From an uncultured Pseudomonadota bacterium (GTDB lineage Bacteria > Pseudomonadota > Alphaproteobacteria > RF32 > CAG-239), in assembly GCA_949295025.1 (NCBI GenBank), contig CASFJK010000004.1:21004-85003 (forward strand): a stretch of DNA of 64,000 nucleotides, given 5' to 3'. This document shows, piece by piece, positions 1-9,271 of the stretch. Numbering within the stretch: position 1 is the stretch's first letter; every line of letters begins with the position of its first letter. Both the position numbers and the translations under genes were made by a program. The notes below the pieces were generated by a model. That model saw only the letters and a program-made list of their open reading frames with translations, was not told where the DNA came from and searched no databases.

Positions 1-255
1 TATGGCGAAGTCTATGATAAAATGTCTGTAATGCAGTTGGGTTCATATCGTAAAAAAGAGAATGCTGAGATTGAATGGCAGATGCTGAAAGAAATTTATC
101 CTGAATTTTCATTAGTAAAGCCCAAGATTGAAAGCGGCATGCAGAACGGAAAGATGTTATATCGTTTGATTGTAAAATCTCAAAACGGTGGATGGCTCAA
201 TCTTTGCAACAAATTGAGAGCAGATAAAGTAGAGTGTATTTTGCGACAAAAATAA
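1..255 (+). CDS. SPOR-domain protein, C-terminal end (5' truncated by window edge)
   Basis: The reading frame is open from the first base, so the visible 84 codons are only the C-terminus of a longer protein. They show a SPOR fold pattern: MQLGSYR at the first strand, then an Ala/Glu-rich helix, a YRLIV strand, and a second helix followed by a short strand ending in ECILRQ. SPOR domains bind septal peptidoglycan whose stem peptides have been removed, so the whole protein is probably an envelope or division-site protein. What precedes the SPOR domain cannot be seen. A second SPOR domain sits at the end of the D,D-carboxypeptidase near 62.5 kb. Confidence 0.75.
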   Translation, partial: YGEVYDKMSVMQLGSYRKKENAEIEWQMLKEIYPEFSLVKPKIESGMQNGKMLYRLIVKSQNGGWLNLCNKLRADKVECILRQK

Positions 256-331
256 TGTTAAAAATGTTGTCAAAATAAGGAAAATATTTTATCATTGTCT
301 AGATTTGGTTAGTTGCAGAAAGTGTTACTAG

Positions 332-1699
332 ATGTCCGATTTTAAGAATAAGTTTTCGATACCGCCGCGTAAAGATAAGCAAAGCGATGGAAATGTGTTC
401 GATTTTTCTTCGTCAGGTCAGGCATATCCCCCGAAGAAAGTCAATGATACTGCATTGACTTATTCTTGGCATGCGGTTTCAAATCAAGAAAATTTTCCGC
501 AAGATACAGCAGAAGAAGATACTACTACTGCTTTGCAAAAGAAACTAGAAGAAGATAAAAAACGTGTTGCTCACCAACAAAAAAACGAAGGTTTACGCCC
601 ATCTCAAATTTCAATGGCTGAAATTGCCGTTGAGAAGAAGATGTTTAAAATTCCCGAAAATGTGAGTACCGGTGCAGGAAAAGAGTATGGCGGACAGGTT
701 TTAGCCGAGCAAAATTTTTCAAAAGCAGATTTAACAAATGCTAATTTTTCTGCTACAGATTTGACCGGAGCTGATTTTTCCGGTGCAATATTGCGTGGTG
801 CCGATTTTTCCGGCGCTAATATGACAGATGTCAATTTGTCTCAAGCAGATTTGAGCGGAGCCGTGCTTTCCGGCGCTAATTTATTGCGCGCTAATTTTAC
901 CGGAGCAAAACTTAATGGCGTGGTTTTAACCGAAGCCAATTTGGAAGAAGCCATTTTGCTCGGAGTTGAAATTGATGAGCTCGGCATTGAAGAGTTGCAA
1001 GCATTGATTGAGTATATGGCAGTTTATTTTCCGCATAAACTGAATTTAACAAAATTAAACTTAACTTTATTGGATTTATCTAAAATTGACTTAACAAAAG
1101 TAAGCTTGCGTGGTGTTGATTTTACCGGATGCTCTATGAAAGGTGTTAAAATTTGGGAGCTTGATTTGAGTGAATGTATTATTTCTCCGGCTCAGATTGC
1201 CGAAGCTCTCGGACATCCGCCTTCCCCTCAAGAACTGGCTAAACTTTTAGCTCCGAAAACTCCTCAGAAAAAGAAAAATAACGGTATTGATTTGCACGAT
1301 TTGTTTTATGACAATGGCAAAGAATTTGGCGTTTGGGATGTTACTAAAGAAAAAGGTTTGGATATTGGAAAATTAGTCGAATCGGGAATGAAACTGTTTC
1401 GTAAATCGGCAGGAAAACCCAAACCTCCTTTGGAAGGTGAAGAGATTGTTGCCCAAATTAAAGAAGAAAAATTGCGTCAGAATGAAGATAAAGCTCGCAA
1501 TGAGGAATTAAAAGAGCGAATTATGCAACGCAAAGAAGAAGAACGTAAAAAATTGGCAGCAAAGAAACATGAATTTCAAAACGAAGTGAGTAAGGAAAAG
1601 GAACAAAAACACCAAAATGTTTCTGAAAATGTTGCAGAAAAGCCTAAGAAAAATATTGAAATAGACCGTTTTATGAATCGGGACAGAGGTCGTGATTAG
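332..1699 (+). CDS. Pentapeptide-repeat protein with charged C-terminal tail
   Basis: A 455-residue protein with no signal peptide. Residues about 128-213 form a run of A(D/N)LxX pentapeptide repeats (for example ADFSGA, ANFTGA, ADLSGA), and a weaker second block lies at about 234-283. Such repeats fold as a right-handed quadrilateral beta-helix. The first 120 residues are low-complexity and Pro/Gln-rich. The last 80 residues are strongly Lys/Glu-rich and likely a coiled coil. The stop codon lies 14 bases before the next gene, a VirD4-like ATPase, so the two are probably cotranscribed. The start is weakly supported because no good Shine-Dalgarno precedes the ATG. Pentapeptide proteins act in many ways (gyrase mimics, effectors, scaffolds) and the sequence does not say which applies. 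Confidence 0.8.
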   Translation: MSDFKNKFSIPPRKDKQSDGNVFDFSSSGQAYPPKKVNDTALTYSWHAVSNQENFPQDTAEEDTTTALQKKLEEDKKRVAHQQKNEGLRPSQISMAEIAVEKKMFKIPENVSTGAGKEYGGQVLAEQNFSKADLTNANFSATDLTGADFSGAILRGADFSGANMTDVNLSQADLSGAVLSGANLLRANFTGAKLNGVVLTEANLEEAILLGVEIDELGIEELQALIEYMAVYFPHKLNLTKLNLTLLDLSKIDLTKVSLRGVDFTGCSMKGVKIWELDLSECIISPAQIAEALGHPPSPQELAKLLAPKTPQKKKNNGIDLHDLFYDNGKEFGVWDVTKEKGLDIGKLVESGMKLFRKSAGKPKPPLEGEEIVAQIKEEKLRQNEDKARNEELKERIMQRKEEERKKLAAKKHEFQNEVSKEKEQKHQNVSENVAEKPKKNIEIDRFMNRDRGRD

Positions 1700-1713
1700 G
1701 AGGAAAAACGGCG

Positions 1714-4032
1714 TTGGATAAGATACAAAATAAAACATCAAAAATATCACTAAAGGCAGCTTCTAGAAAGCTTTTGGTGATATTTTTTGTTGTTTTGGGA
1801 TTTTTTGTATTGGCGGCTTTTTTAATTGCATTATTACGTTTATCGCAAAAAGGATTTAGTTTACAAGTTTTTCATGAAGCTTTGGCTTTTGCTCATAAGA
1901 TGCTTCTTAATCCATTGTATCTTTTTGAAGTTTATGCTCATTGGGGCGAAGGTTTTTTTGTGGCTTGGCAGAAAAATAAATTGTCTGATGCTCAATTTAT
2001 TCCCTTGTTATTGCCGGTGCTTTTGATGGGCTTTGCTGTTTGGAAAAGTGTGCCTCTGTATAAAAAACTGAAGGAGCGTATGAGGCCGGTTCAGTTTTCT
2101 CCTATTCAAAAATTGAGTGAGAGAGGATTGATGAATGGCAAGTATACGGTTTTGGGGCTTGCCGATGACATGCTTTTGCAGATGGATAAAAATGAATCGT
2201 TATTAGCATTGGGCGGGGATAGTGCCGGTAAGACTTCTGCAATTTGTATACCAACTATCTTAAAATCTACAGAGAGTTGTATTGTTGCCGTGAGTTCTCA
2301 AAATGAATTGGCCGAATATACATCGGGTTTTCGTGCAACATTGGGACCGGTTTTCTATTTTAATTGGGGATTGTCTGACGCACCATTGAAGAATGAATAT
2401 TATCCTCGTTGGAATCCTTTATCCGTAAAAGAAATGCCGGCTAAAGGGCCAAACAGGGATAATTATTTGAAAGGATTGTCCAGATATTTTATTTTGCACA
2501 ATGCCAAAACAGAAGTTCTTGATGATGATTATTGGCCGCAATTGGCTGGGCGTGCTTTGTTTGGATTATTGAGCTTTTTTGTTGCCAAAATTGAACGAGC
2601 CGCTGCAAATGATTATTTTTTGGGCGTTTTGCTCGATAGAGATAAACTTAGTGCAGATGATAAGAAATTGTTGTTGAGCTATTATGTTATTATGAACAAA
2701 GAATATGCTGCTCCGGCAATTGAAAATTTGGAACAAGGAACCCTAAGTAAAGATGATTATTTGCCGATTGGAAGCTGGGAAGGGGTGCCTCAATCTTGGC
2801 AAGGAAAAGAGCTGTGTTTTTCAATGTTTGCAGATTGGTTACTGCAGTGCTTTTTGGTGGTTAAAGCTCAGGAAAAAGATGCTGTAGATACCTGGAAAAC
2901 GGTTTTGGAATATTGTTTGCAAGAGGCTGTATTCTTTGGTTATGACGATGCTGTAGTCGAAATTTTGCAGCAATTGTTTTATTTATCAAGAAAACAAAGA
3001 AGTGTTATTTTTCCGATGGTGTTTAATCCGTTGAGTGTGTTTAGAAATGTTTCTGTACGCGAGCGCACCTCCACCAGCGATTTTTGCTTGTCACAATTGA
3101 GAACTTCATATGATGAAAATGTTCAAACAGTTTATTGTGTTTCTGGTGATAAAAATATTAATTTTATCAATAAATTGTTTGTAGACATGGCTCTTCATTA
3201 TATTGTGACACATTCTCAATCGAAAAAAGAAAGACCATTGCTGTGGTTGTTTGACAATTTAGGACAACAACCTGAATATAAAGCTTTGTCAAAAGCTTTG
3301 GATGAAGCTAAGAAATGTAATATGGCTTTTGTTTTGACTGCGGGTTCTTTAGTTAATTTGCAGTTAAAATATTCTCAGAGTGCGGTAGAAAATATTATTA
3401 ACACAACTCAATATAAAATTTTGTTGTCAGATAGTTTAACATCTGCAACCAGTGAGTTGCAGAAGATGGCTAACGGAGGGGTGGTAAGTCCATCTATTCA
3501 GACTTTATCAGCGCCAATGATGGTTAAAGATTCCGCATATTACAGAAAAGTTGCCAAACATTTGGTCTCTTTGAAAAAAACACACTTGTATCAAGGTGAT
3601 GAAATTTTATTGATACCAAATTTTTATCGTATGCCTTTTAAAATTCGCTCTGCTCATTTTTTGGATTTTGAAAATTTGAAGCAATTGGCTACTCTTGATA
3701 CGGCTTATTTTGTTGATGAAAATTTGCTCCACTTGCGTAATGTTCAAGATATGGAAACACCGGAGTTGTTAGATGTGTTGCAAAAGTCGGGCTGCAAGAT
3801 AGACAATGTGGAAGATATTGATATTTATTTAGAAGATAAATATGATGAAGCCGTTGAAACTATTGAACAAGTGGCAGATAAAGAGAGTGTGCTGGTTGAT
3901 GATATATCTACACGTTGGCAAAATAATCAAGAAACATCAGAAGATGACAATAAAGACTGGTGGTTGTCTGAAGATGCTTTTGATTTTTCAAATGTGAAAG
4001 AAACCCCAAATCCATTTAAGAAAAAACAATAA
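1714..4032 (+). CDS. Divergent VirD4/TraG-like membrane ATPase (type IV coupling protein-like)
   Basis: A 772-residue protein starting at TTG, 10 bases after a strong AGGAGG. Two N-terminal membrane helices (about 19-43 and 95-112) precede a P-loop, GGDSAGKT, at about 167-174. A later segment, RWNPLS, matches the nucleotide-binding domain of VirD4/TraG coupling proteins, and a Walker B-like strand LLWLFDN lies near residue 510. Coupling proteins are inner-membrane ATPases that hand substrates to type IV secretion channels. Here the Walker B acid pair is Asp-Asn instead of Asp-Glu, and the C-terminal 130 residues are acidic and low-complexity. No relaxase, VirB4 or other channel gene is in the window. 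The family call is fairly sure, while activity and substrate are unknown. Confidence 0.65.
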   Translation: MDKIQNKTSKISLKAASRKLLVIFFVVLGFFVLAAFLIALLRLSQKGFSLQVFHEALAFAHKMLLNPLYLFEVYAHWGEGFFVAWQKNKLSDAQFIPLLLPVLLMGFAVWKSVPLYKKLKERMRPVQFSPIQKLSERGLMNGKYTVLGLADDMLLQMDKNESLLALGGDSAGKTSAICIPTILKSTESCIVAVSSQNELAEYTSGFRATLGPVFYFNWGLSDAPLKNEYYPRWNPLSVKEMPAKGPNRDNYLKGLSRYFILHNAKTEVLDDDYWPQLAGRALFGLLSFFVAKIERAAANDYFLGVLLDRDKLSADDKKLLLSYYVIMNKEYAAPAIENLEQGTLSKDDYLPIGSWEGVPQSWQGKELCFSMFADWLLQCFLVVKAQEKDAVDTWKTVLEYCLQEAVFFGYDDAVVEILQQLFYLSRKQRSVIFPMVFNPLSVFRNVSVRERTSTSDFCLSQLRTSYDENVQTVYCVSGDKNINFINKLFVDMALHYIVTHSQSKKERPLLWLFDNLGQQPEYKALSKALDEAKKCNMAFVLTAGSLVNLQLKYSQSAVENIINTTQYKILLSDSLTSATSELQKMANGGVVSPSIQTLSAPMMVKDSAYYRKVAKHLVSLKKTHLYQGDEILLIPNFYRMPFKIRSAHFLDFENLKQLATLDTAYFVDENLLHLRNVQDMETPELLDVLQKSGCKIDNVEDIDIYLEDKYDEAVETIEQVADKESVLVDDISTRWQNNQETSEDDNKDWWLSEDAFDFSNVKETPNPFKKKQ

Positions 4033-4127
4033 AAGTTCTATTTTTGTTCTTAATTTTTAAAAAGGACTGTTATTTTAAAGCAAATTTTGCTATGGTGAGC
4101 TTATTCTAATAACGAATCGGTAAAAAG

Positions 4128-5468
4128 ATGGAAGAAACTTTATTTTCAACAACAATCAAACGTCCGCTCGCAGATAGGTTGCGCCCGCAATCTCTTGCAG
4201 AAGTGGTGGGGCAGGACCATTTGGTCGGAGAGAATGCTCCTTTGGGGCGTATGATAAAGTCGGGGAAAATTACTTCCTTTATTTTGTGGGGACCTCCGGG
4301 ATGCGGTAAAACCACAATTGCTCGTTTGATTGCCGAACATACAAATTTGTATTTTGAACAAATTTCTGCCGTTTTTTCCGGCGTTGCCGATTTGAAACGT
4401 GTGTTCCAATATGCACAAGAAAGAAGAGCAACACAAGGCAAAGGTACGTTACTTTTTGTGGATGAAATTCATCGTTTTAACAAATCACAACAAGATGGTT
4501 TTTTGCCTTATGTGGAAGATGGTACGGTGATTTTGGTCGGCGCTACGACCGAAAACCCGTCTTTTGAACTTAATGCCGCTTTGCTCTCTCGGTGTCAGGT
4601 TTTTGTGTTGAACCGCTTGACTTCAGATGACTTTGAAGTGCTGTTAACCCGAGCTGAAAAAGAAATGGGTAAAAAACTGCCGATAGATGAAGAAGCTCGT
4701 CAGTTTATGAAAGATACGGCAGATGGCGATGGTCGATATATTCTTAATTTAGCCGAATCGGTCTGGTCATACGCTAAGCCTGAGGAGATTTTTGATAAAG
4801 AATCAATTATGCGGATTATACGTTCACGAGCACCGATTTATGATAAAGGGCGCGATGGGCACTATAACCTGATTTCTGCCGTGCACAAATCTTTGCGAGG
4901 CTCTGATGTTGATGCCGGTTTGTATTGGGTGGCACGTATGCTTGAAGCAGGCGAGGATCCGAAATATATTTTTCGTCGTTTGACGCGTTTTGCCGTTGAG
5001 GATGTTTCTTTGGCAGATCCCAATGCCGTAACGCAAGCAATTTCTTGCTGGCAGACCTATGAGCGTTTGGGATCACCGGAAGGAGATTTGGCTCTTTATC
5101 AACTTACGGCATATTTGGCAACGGCGCCAAAATCAGCTTCGTTGTATAAGTCAACCTACGCGGCTCGTGATTTGGCAAGAAGAACAGGTTCTCTCATGCC
5201 TCCGAAAAATATTTTGAATGCTCCGACCAAACTTATGCGCGATTTGGGCTACCATGAAGGCTATGAATATGATCCTGATTGTGAAGATGGTTTTTCTGGT
5301 GCCAATTATTTTCCTGACGGTGTGCGCCATACCAAGCTTTATTTTCCGGTCGATCGCGGCTTTGAAAGAGAAATTAAAAAAAGAGTGGAATATTTTGAAC
5401 GTTTGCGTGCTGAAAAACAGCGTGCTAAAGCGCAACAACAAAATCAAAATAAGGATAGTGAAAAATGA
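4128..5468 (+). CDS. rarA: Replication-associated recombination protein A (AAA+ ATPase)
   Basis: A 446-residue AAA+ clamp-loader-like ATPase of the RarA/MgsA/WRNIP1 family, which acts at stalled replication forks. The Walker A GPPGCGKT is at 55-62 and the Walker B LLFVDEIHRF at about 108-117, followed by the family-typical FNKSQQD. Sensor 1 is in GATTENPSF and the arginine-finger region in LLSRCQVF. The C-terminal tetramerisation domain is present (PIYDKGRDGHY, SLRGSDVDA and the LPxxxR-like surroundings), and the length is normal. The protein ends in a short Gln/Lys-rich tail. Its stop overlaps the fluC start by ATGA. Confidence 0.95.
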   Translation: MEETLFSTTIKRPLADRLRPQSLAEVVGQDHLVGENAPLGRMIKSGKITSFILWGPPGCGKTTIARLIAEHTNLYFEQISAVFSGVADLKRVFQYAQERRATQGKGTLLFVDEIHRFNKSQQDGFLPYVEDGTVILVGATTENPSFELNAALLSRCQVFVLNRLTSDDFEVLLTRAEKEMGKKLPIDEEARQFMKDTADGDGRYILNLAESVWSYAKPEEIFDKESIMRIIRSRAPIYDKGRDGHYNLISAVHKSLRGSDVDAGLYWVARMLEAGEDPKYIFRRLTRFAVEDVSLADPNAVTQAISCWQTYERLGSPEGDLALYQLTAYLATAPKSASLYKSTYAARDLARRTGSLMPPKNILNAPTKLMRDLGYHEGYEYDPDCEDGFSGANYFPDGVRHTKLYFPVDRGFEREIKKRVEYFERLRAEKQRAKAQQQNQNKDSEK

Positions 5469-5824
5469 CAACTTTTTTGAGTGTGTTTTTAGGGGGCGGA
5501 TTGGGTTCTATTCTCCGCCATTTGGTTTGTTCTAAAATAGGCAATCATTGGGCGGTGATGAGTGTGAACCTCTTGGGTGCCATGATGATTGGTATTGCTT
5601 TTGAATATTTTGCCAACAAAGCAGGGTTGCGGCCGGAAGTGAGAGCTTTTGTAATTACCGGCATGCTTGGCGGTTTTACCACTTTCTCAACCTATATGCT
5701 TGATTTTGGCAACTTGATGGCCAACGCTAAAATGATGGAGGGATTTTTGTATCTTTTGGGTTCTCTCATCTTGGGAATCGGATTTTTGTTTATTGGTATT
5801 AAAATCGGCAAGCTTTGTTTTTAG
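5465..5824 (+). CDS. crcB: Fluoride channel FluC/CrcB
   Basis: A 119-residue, four-helix membrane protein that exports fluoride as a dual-topology dimer. Diagnostic features are visible: the Gly-rich N-terminus GGGLGSILRH, the pore Asn in SVNLLG, and the phenylalanine-box segment GFTTFSTY that follows the conserved GMLGG. The ATG overlaps the rarA stop (ATGA), which implies translational coupling. No fluoride riboswitch precedes it, as expected for a gene inside an operon. Confidence 0.93.
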   Translation: MTTFLSVFLGGGLGSILRHLVCSKIGNHWAVMSVNLLGAMMIGIAFEYFANKAGLRPEVRAFVITGMLGGFTTFSTYMLDFGNLMANAKMMEGFLYLLGSLILGIGFLFIGIKIGKLCF

Positions 5825-5893
5825 GTTGATTTTTTTATTATCCATGATAATTTGCTCCTAAATAAAAATTATTAATCTTAAAAATTTGTGTTT

Positions 5894-6100
5894 ATGAGCG
5901 ATTTGAAATATTTTGCACAAAGACTTGTTAGTTTGGAAACAAAAGAAGTTGAAGAATTGGCAAAACTATTAAAGGAAGAATTTGGAATTGAACCTGCAGG
6001 ACAGAAGGTTGAAATCCAAGAAAATGACAAAGCTCCGATTTCTCGTCAAGAACGTCGTAAACTTGCACGAGAGGCTCAAAAAAAACAGAAACGCGAATAA
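5894..6100 (+). CDS. Small protein resembling the N-terminal domain of ribosomal protein L7/L12
   Basis: A 68-residue protein read from ATG 5894; a GTG six bases upstream is possible but less likely. Residues about 3-36 match the spacing and residues of the L7/L12 N-terminal dimerisation domain: DL, then L..L, then [16 protein letters not shown], compared with the usual AAELxKxLEEKWGVSAA. The flexible hinge and the C-terminal factor-binding domain of L7/L12 are absent. A very basic tail ([18 protein letters not shown]) takes their place. The stop codon lies inside a perfect terminator stem, so the gene ends its own transcript. The resemblance is by eye. The role is unknown; binding to L10 or to rRNA is a guess. 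Confidence 0.6.
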   Translation: MSDLKYFAQRLVSLETKEVEELAKLLKEEFGIEPAGQKVEIQENDKAPISRQERRKLAREAQKKQKRE

Positions 6101-6117
6101 AAATTCGCGTTTTTTTT
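6091..6117 (+). terminator. Rho-independent terminator overlapping a stop codon
   Basis: A perfect 8-bp stem (ACGCGAAT / ATTCGCGT) with a 4-base loop is followed by seven T. The stem begins before the TAA of the small L7/L12-like gene, so coding and termination signals overlap. Confidence 0.9.
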
Positions 6118-6187
6118 GTTTTAAATTCGCTTGTTTTTTTATCTCCCTTCCGTTACACTTTGAAAAGTTTTTAAGAAAGGGAATCTG

Positions 6188-7123
6188 ATGTCCGGTGTAG
6201 AAATTAAAAAAGTTAAAGATGTTGATGACGGAATGCGTTTGAATCGTTGGTTTTTAAAATATTATCCTGGGCTTTCTCTCGGGCGTTTCCAAAAGCTCCT
6301 TCGTACCAAACAAATTAAAGTTGATGGTAAAAAAGCTGAAGCTTCACTTAAACTTGTCGCCGGACAAGAAATCAGAGTGCCGCCTTTGGATAATGAAGCC
6401 AATGCTATGCCGGAGCACAAAGGTATATCTGCTAAAGATGCCGCTTATATTCAATCCATGGTTATTTATAAAGATGACAATATCATTGCTTTGAACAAAC
6501 CTTCGGGTTTGGCGGTGCAGGGCGGAACCAACACCACACGTCATGTGGATGGTATGCTTGAAGCATTGAGTTTTGGCGCGGAAGAAAAGCCTAAATTGGT
6601 GCATCGTATTGATAAAGATACCAGCGGAATTTTGATTTTGGCACGTAATCGAAAAACGGCAGACATGCTGACAAAAGCTTTTCGCGAGCATAATTTGCAA
6701 AAGACTTATTTAGCTTTGGTTACCGGTTGCCCAAAACAACAAAATGGCGAGATAAAAGCCGCTTTGGAAAAAGTGGGTGAAAAATCAATCATATCTAAGG
6801 ATGGAAAACCTGCTTTGACAGAGTTTGAAGTTTTAGATAATGCCGGCGCTAAGTTTGCTTTGGTGGCTGCAGCACCATTGACGGGACGTACACACCAAAT
6901 TCGTGCTCATATGGAATATATTGGTTGTCCGATTGTTGGTGATGACAAATATTTTGGGCAGACAAGGCAAAAATTTGCCAATATAAGTGATAAATTACAC
7001 CTTCATGCCTACAAAATTGATTTATCCGATTTATATCAAAAGAAGATGATTATCACAGCTCAGTTGCCGGAATATTTTAAGGCAGATTTAGAAGCTATCG
7101 GTTTAAGTTTTAGGGAGTTTTAA
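6188..7123 (+). CDS. RluC/RluD-family 23S rRNA pseudouridine synthase
   Basis: A 311-residue enzyme that isomerises uridines in 23S rRNA. An S4 RNA-binding domain spans about residues 16-75 (RLNRWFLKYYPGLSLGRFQKLLR). The catalytic domain contains the hallmark HRIDKDTSG with the catalytic Asp near residue 142, and later GRTHQIRAH and GDDKYFG. RluC is the closest match because the S4 domain is followed directly by PPLD and an insertion before NKPSGLAV. Which uridines are modified cannot be decided by eye. It starts just after AGAAAGGGAATCTG and is separated by one base from the AsmA gene. Confidence 0.9.
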   Translation: MSGVEIKKVKDVDDGMRLNRWFLKYYPGLSLGRFQKLLRTKQIKVDGKKAEASLKLVAGQEIRVPPLDNEANAMPEHKGISAKDAAYIQSMVIYKDDNIIALNKPSGLAVQGGTNTTRHVDGMLEALSFGAEEKPKLVHRIDKDTSGILILARNRKTADMLTKAFREHNLQKTYLALVTGCPKQQNGEIKAALEKVGEKSIISKDGKPALTEFEVLDNAGAKFALVAAAPLTGRTHQIRAHMEYIGCPIVGDDKYFGQTRQKFANISDKLHLHAYKIDLSDLYQKKMIITAQLPEYFKADLEAIGLSFREF

Positions 7124-7124
7124 G

Positions 7125-9269
7125 ATGAAAAAGTTGTTTAAAATTCTTTTCAGCACAATCTTTATTTTGTTTGCCGTTTTGGTTGTCGGTGTGTTTGTGT
7201 TTATCAAAACTTTTGATTTGAACAGTTATAAATCTTACGCCGAAAAAATGGTGCAAGAGCAGCTTGGACGTAAACTCTCTTTGAACGGAGACGCTTATTT
7301 AGGCCTTTCACTTGTCCCGACCATTATTTTGGAAGATGTGGAGTTTGCTAATCCATCTTGGGCAAAAAATCCGCAAATGGTTAAGGTCAAAAAACTTGAT
7401 TTGAAATTTGCTGTTTTACCATTACTCAATAAGCAAATTGTGATTGATAAGGTGATTTTGGAAGAACCTCAAATCAATTTAGAAGTGGCAAAAAACGGCG
7501 ATGCCAGTTGGGATTTTCCGGCATTGAATGCCCCGCAACCACAACCGGTACAAAAAGCAGAAAGAGGTTGGTTGATTTCAGTTGCCAATGCTACGGAAAC
7601 AGTGGCTCCGACAGAAGCATCTACTCCTGATGCCATGTTAACCAGCATTGTGGCAAAAATGGTACAGATTGAAAACGGAACACTTGTTTATGATGATGCG
7701 CAAAGCGGAAGCAAAACCGAAGTGGTTATCAATCATCTTGATTTATCGATTCCGACACCGGATGATTTGATTACGCTTAATGTAGATGCTCTATATAACG
7801 GAGAGCAGATTATTGCCAATGGTACAATCGGTTCAATTACTGAGGCTTTAGCAGATAAGGTTTATCCGATTAATTTGCAGGTTAAAGCTTATGGAATGGC
7901 TGCCAAAGCCAATGGTAATTTGAACAATATGCTTTCAAACTTGACCTATAACCTCAATTTACAGCTGGTTAACCCGCAAGGAAATTTTGGAGCACCGGAA
8001 ATTATTTTTGATGGCGTGGTTAATGGCGGTTTGGATAATGTGAAAACCAAAATCAGTCAGCTTTCGGTTGCCGGAAATGTGATGAGTGGTGAGGTGGATG
8101 CCGATATTTCACAAAAAGTACCATTTGTACGCGCTAATTTGCAAAGCGACCTGATTGATGTGCAGAAGTTTATGCCTCAGCAACAAGCCTTTGTTTTGCC
8201 AAGTTTGAATTTGATTTCTTCGGCAAATGCTGCAAATTATATTCCGGCAGAGCCTATTCCATATGATGTCTTGAAAACGGTTAATGCCGTGTTTGATTTA
8301 TCTGTTGGAAACTTGATTGTTGATAGTGCGTTTTCAATGCAAAATGTGATTGTTAAAGGCTCTTTGAAAAATGGTGTGTTGGTAATTAATCCGCTTAATT
8401 TGACCTTTGGCGGGGGGCAGATTATGTCTGAACTTAATGTTGATGCCAATGCCAAAAGTTTGAGCCTGAAAACAAACAGTAAAAATTTGAAATTGCAAAA
8501 TTTGCATAAAGAATTTCAGGTTATTAATAGTACTGACTTTGGTATAAAAAGTGGTGGTGATACAACAGTTTATTTTGATTTAAAAAGTTCCGGCAATACC
8601 TACCGTCAAGTGTTTGAAAACTTAAAAGGTCAGACGGCTATTGTGTTGAACAAATCAGTTATCCAGACCGGTAATTTGAGCTTCTTTACCGGAAGTTTCT
8701 TAACTCAAGTTCTTGATGCTTTGCACCTCAAACAAAAGACTATGGATATGGATGTGCGTTGTGCCGTTGTTCGTGCCGATTTTGCTAACGGTCGCGCAAC
8801 TTTCCCGCAAGGTATAGCAATGAATGCGGCGCAAATGAGTTTGGTAAGCGATGGTTATATTAATCTTGTTAACGATAAGATTAGTTTTACTTTGCAACCT
8901 TTCTCAGGAAAAGTTGTTGATACCAATATTGCGCAAGCCTTATCATCATTCTTACGTATCAGCGGAACAGTAGAGAATCCGACCATTCGTTTGGATGATA
9001 AGGAAGCTTTGCGTGCGGTTATCGGTGTGGTGGCAACCGGTGGAACGGCTTATTTGGGAGAGAAATTGATTATTAATCCGGATGGTTCTCCATGTTATAC
9101 CGCTTTGCAAGGTACTCCGTTTGCAACCATGTTTCCCAAACCGACCGGTGCGGCTGCAACAACACGTGATGTCTATAAAGACACGGAAAAAGAAATTAAA
9201 AAAGGCGTAAAAGATTTAAAAAATACAGCCAAAGATATGTGGAATATGTTTAAAAACGGAGGATTTTAA
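7125..9269 (+). CDS. AsmA-family envelope protein
   Basis: A 714-residue protein with one N-terminal membrane anchor (about 5-30) and a large periplasmic part. The start of the mature region (YAEKMVQEQLGRKLSLNGDAYLG) is the classic AsmA N-terminal motif, and about 420-600 holds the C-terminal AsmA domain (GNLIVDS, GQTAIVLNKSVI, SGTVENPTIRL). AsmA-like proteins are thought to form bridge-like lipid-transfer grooves between inner and outer membranes. An odd feature is the hydrophobic stretches WLISVANATE and LISSANAANY inside the periplasmic region. The gene sits between the pseudouridine synthase and the ATP12-like gene with almost no spacing, so all are probably one transcript. Confidence 0.88.
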   Translation: MKKLFKILFSTIFILFAVLVVGVFVFIKTFDLNSYKSYAEKMVQEQLGRKLSLNGDAYLGLSLVPTIILEDVEFANPSWAKNPQMVKVKKLDLKFAVLPLLNKQIVIDKVILEEPQINLEVAKNGDASWDFPALNAPQPQPVQKAERGWLISVANATETVAPTEASTPDAMLTSIVAKMVQIENGTLVYDDAQSGSKTEVVINHLDLSIPTPDDLITLNVDALYNGEQIIANGTIGSITEALADKVYPINLQVKAYGMAAKANGNLNNMLSNLTYNLNLQLVNPQGNFGAPEIIFDGVVNGGLDNVKTKISQLSVAGNVMSGEVDADISQKVPFVRANLQSDLIDVQKFMPQQQAFVLPSLNLISSANAANYIPAEPIPYDVLKTVNAVFDLSVGNLIVDSAFSMQNVIVKGSLKNGVLVINPLNLTFGGGQIMSELNVDANAKSLSLKTNSKNLKLQNLHKEFQVINSTDFGIKSGGDTTVYFDLKSSGNTYRQVFENLKGQTAIVLNKSVIQTGNLSFFTGSFLTQVLDALHLKQKTMDMDVRCAVVRADFANGRATFPQGIAMNAAQMSLVSDGYINLVNDKISFTLQPFSGKVVDTNIAQALSSFLRISGTVENPTIRLDDKEALRAVIGVVATGGTAYLGEKLIINPDGSPCYTALQGTPFATMFPKPTGAAATTRDVYKDTEKEIKKGVKDLKNTAKDMWNMFKNGGF

Positions 9270-9271
9270 TT

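Noticed and set aside
5888-5890. GTG as start of the L7/L12-like microprotein
   Set aside because: The ATG two codons later gives the usual MSDL-like N-terminus and lies in the same frame; either is possible, but ATG is favoured.
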